A stretch of 64,000 nucleotides of DNA from an uncultured Lachnospiraceae bacterium (lineage in GTDB: Bacteria > Bacillota > Clostridia > Lachnospirales > Lachnospiraceae): contig CAMZDG010000003.1 of the NCBI GenBank assembly GCA_947305245.1, positions 1 to 64,000 of the forward strand, given 5' to 3'. Below the pieces are notes generated by a model. It was not told the DNA's origin. It did no database searches and worked only from the letters and a program-made list of their open reading frames with translations. Position numbers and translations under genes: made by a program. This document shows positions 62,385 through 64,000 of this stretch, in pieces; position 1 is the stretch's first letter; each line of letters opens with the position of its first letter.

Positions 62385-64000
62385 AGACTGACTTCCTTTC
62401 CGCCCTCATGCCTAAGTAGCGTCTTCGTCTCGCCCTTTTCAGCCTCGTCCCTTGCCGCCTCTTCCTTCGCGATCTCGGACCGCTCGGAAAGCCTCGTCGT
62501 CATGATGCGGTAGAGCTCCACGTCCGTCGGAAACCTGTCAACGAAGGGCAAAATAACGTTGCCGTAAAAGATCAGGCCCTCGCCCGCTCCGGAGTGCGTC
62601 ACGTACGAAAGCTGGTACGGGCTGATGTTCAGCTGCTTTGCCAGGATCTGCCGATCCCCCACGGCTTGGTTCAGCATGTAGATGAAGTCCGAGTTCTCGA
62701 AGATGTTCTCCACCTCCTTGGAGGACAGCAGGTCCTTTACGTTCTGCGTGATTCCCGTAGGAATCCCGCCCCACTTTCGAAACCTCTTCCAGATCTCCAC
62801 CGTGTAGGCCGCGGTCTGATCCTCGCGAAGTAAAAGGTGCATCTCGTCCATGTAATACCTGGTCGATTTTCCCAGGGACCTGTTTTCCGTCACGCGCCCC
62901 CAGACCTGATCCTGCACGACCAGCATGCCGATCTTTTTCAGCTGCTTTCCAAGGTCCTTGATGTCGTAGCAGACAAGCCTGTTCGTCACGTTCACGTTGG
63001 TCCTGTGGTTGAACACGCTCAGCGACCCCGTAACGTAGATTTCAAGGGCCGTCGCCACGTGCCTTGCCTCTTCCTCGCCCTGTTTTAAGAGTTCGTCATA
63101 AAGGTCCTCCAGAAGGGGCATTTTCTCCGGCCTTGGATCCTCGAAGTACCTTTGGTAAATCTGATGAATGCAGCGGTCAATGACCGTCTTTTCGATGGGT
63201 TGCAGGCCTTCCTTTCCGCCCACGATCAGCTCGCACAGCGACAATATAAAGTCCGCCTTCAGTGCCACCGGGTTGTCATCGTCCGAATAGTTCGCGTTGA
63301 TGTCCATAGGATTAATGAACTGCGAGCTCGTGGGGCTGATCCTGATGACCTGCCCTCCGAAGCGGTCCACCAGCGGCGAGTACTCCGATTCGGGATCACA
63401 GATGATCACGTCATCGTCCGTTACGAGAAACGCGTTCGCTATCTCCCTTTTTGCCGCGAAGGACTTACCGGAACCGGGGGTTCCGAGGATCAGGCCGTTC
63501 GGGTTTTTAAGGAGCTTTCGGTCCACCATGATCAGGTTGTTTGATAGGGCGTTCAGGCCGTAGTAAAGGCTCTCCTTCCCCGACTGAAAAAGCTCCTGCG
63601 TCGTAAAGGGCACGAGGATCGCCGTGCTTGAGGTAGTCATTCCCCTCTCCACGTCCACGAGGTTGTTTGCAAGCGGCAGGGAGCTCATCAGCCCCTGCTC
63701 CTGCTGAAAGTCAAGCCGCACAAGATTACAGTTGTGCTTCTGCGCGATGGACTTCGCCTGGAACACGTTGTTCTCCAGCTCCTCCTGCGTCTTCCCCGTG
63801 TTCATGATGAGGAAAGTCAGAAGGAACATCCTCTCGTTCTGGGACTGGAGCTCCTTGAGGAGTGCCTTCGCGTCCTTTCCGAAGGTTGCAAGGTCCGACG
63901 GGATGATGTCCATGTCGTAGCCCGCTCGCACCGCCTTCTTCTGCTCCTCGATCTTGCTCCGGTCAAGCTCCGTGATGGTGTGCTTTACCGTCTTGATCGC
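62381..64000 (-). CDS. virB4: VirB4/TraE-type conjugation ATPase, 5' end outside the window
   Basis: At least 540 residues are visible and the frame stays open to the window edge. Walker A is GTPGSGKSFAAKREI, Walker B is YYMDEMHLLLRED, and GIPTGITQNVKDLL and FIYMLNQAVGDRQIL are typical of VirB4. This cytoplasmic ATPase powers the type IV secretion channel. An internal GTG at 63931 could be mistaken for a start, but coding clearly continues upstream (ELDRSKIEEQKKAVR). Confidence 0.92.
   Translation of the reverse strand, partial: AIKTVKHTITELDRSKIEEQKKAVRAGYDMDIIPSDLATFGKDAKALLKELQSQNERMFLLTFLIMNTGKTQEELENNVFQAKSIAQKHNCNLVRLDFQQEQGLMSSLPLANNLVDVERGMTTSSTAILVPFTTQELFQSGKESLYYGLNALSNNLIMVDRKLLKNPNGLILGTPGSGKSFAAKREIANAFLVTDDDVIICDPESEYSPLVDRFGGQVIRISPTSSQFINPMDINANYSDDDNPVALKADFILSLCELIVGGKEGLQPIEKTVIDRCIHQIYQRYFEDPRPEKMPLLEDLYDELLKQGEEEARHVATALEIYVTGSLSVFNHRTNVNVTNRLVCYDIKDLGKQLKKIGMLVVQDQVWGRVTENRSLGKSTRYYMDEMHLLLREDQTAAYTVEIWKRFRKWGGIPTGITQNVKDLLSSKEVENIFENSDFIYMLNQAVGDRQILAKQLNISPYQLSYVTHSGAGEGLIFYGNVILPFVDRFPTDVELYRIMTTRLSERSEIAKEEAARDEAEKGETKTLLRHEGGKEVSL

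Overview
The window is part of a conjugative element (ICE) from a Clostridia-class Bacillota, probably Lachnospiraceae. The evidence is a Tn1549/CTn-like transfer module (VirB4, CD1107-, CD1108- and DUF4315-type proteins, TopB, MobC, MobP relaxase), strong AGGAGG-type ribosome binding sites, and every supportable gene on the minus strand. No rRNA, tRNA, insertion sequence or CRISPR array was seen. The transfer module (about 54-64 kb) is visibly richer in G+C than most of the cargo. Gene order below follows transcription, from high to low coordinates.

64.0-53.9 kb, transfer core: VirB4 ATPase (cut by the window edge), CD1108-like membrane protein, DUF4315 protein, CD1107-like surface protein, a 47-residue protein, an ArdC-like protein, a small membrane protein, TopB, a small hydrophilic protein, MobC and relaxase, ended by a terminator. 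53.7-41.5 kb: after a gene remnant and a terminator comes a complete BREX system in the type 3 order: HTH regulator, BrxF-like, BrxC, PglXI, BrxHII, PglZ, BrxA. 41.3-26.7 kb: one tight run of genes encodes a giant SWIM/transglutaminase-like/DUF4011-helicase-nuclease protein, a soluble FtsK-type motor, and a Wadjet system (JetD-A-B-C).

26.65-19.8 kb: a consensus promoter and a GEMM-I (cyclic dinucleotide) riboswitch with a transcription terminator precede an excisionase-like HTH gene, a PD-(D/E)XK-like gene, an HTH-like gene and a 1369-residue protein kinase-STAND NTPase fusion. The aptamer appears to carry A at the position that separates c-di-GMP from 3',3'-cGAMP sensors. 19.7-15.1 kb: small accessory genes (Smr-like, NHYD-repeat, J-domain, HIRAN, acidic 59-mer, HTH-HD).

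15.0-0.2 kb: three operons share an almost identical promoter element, a 26-bp palindrome exactly 6 nt upstream of a -10-like hexamer. They encode (i) a hydrolase/DnaA-like fusion without the usual catalytic residues, an unknown protein, a SLOG protein, another unknown and a DnaB-like protein with a degenerate P-loop; (ii) an SNF2-type helicase, a MoxR ATPase and a VWA/metallopeptidase-like protein; (iii) a PcfJ-like protein and a SpoVK/CbbX-like AAA+ ATPase. I read these as one co-regulated, uncharacterised multi-operon system. Together with BREX, Wadjet, the helicase-nuclease and the kinase-STAND operon, the cargo looks like a mobile defence island. All functions are inferred from sequence motifs by eye; no database search was possible.
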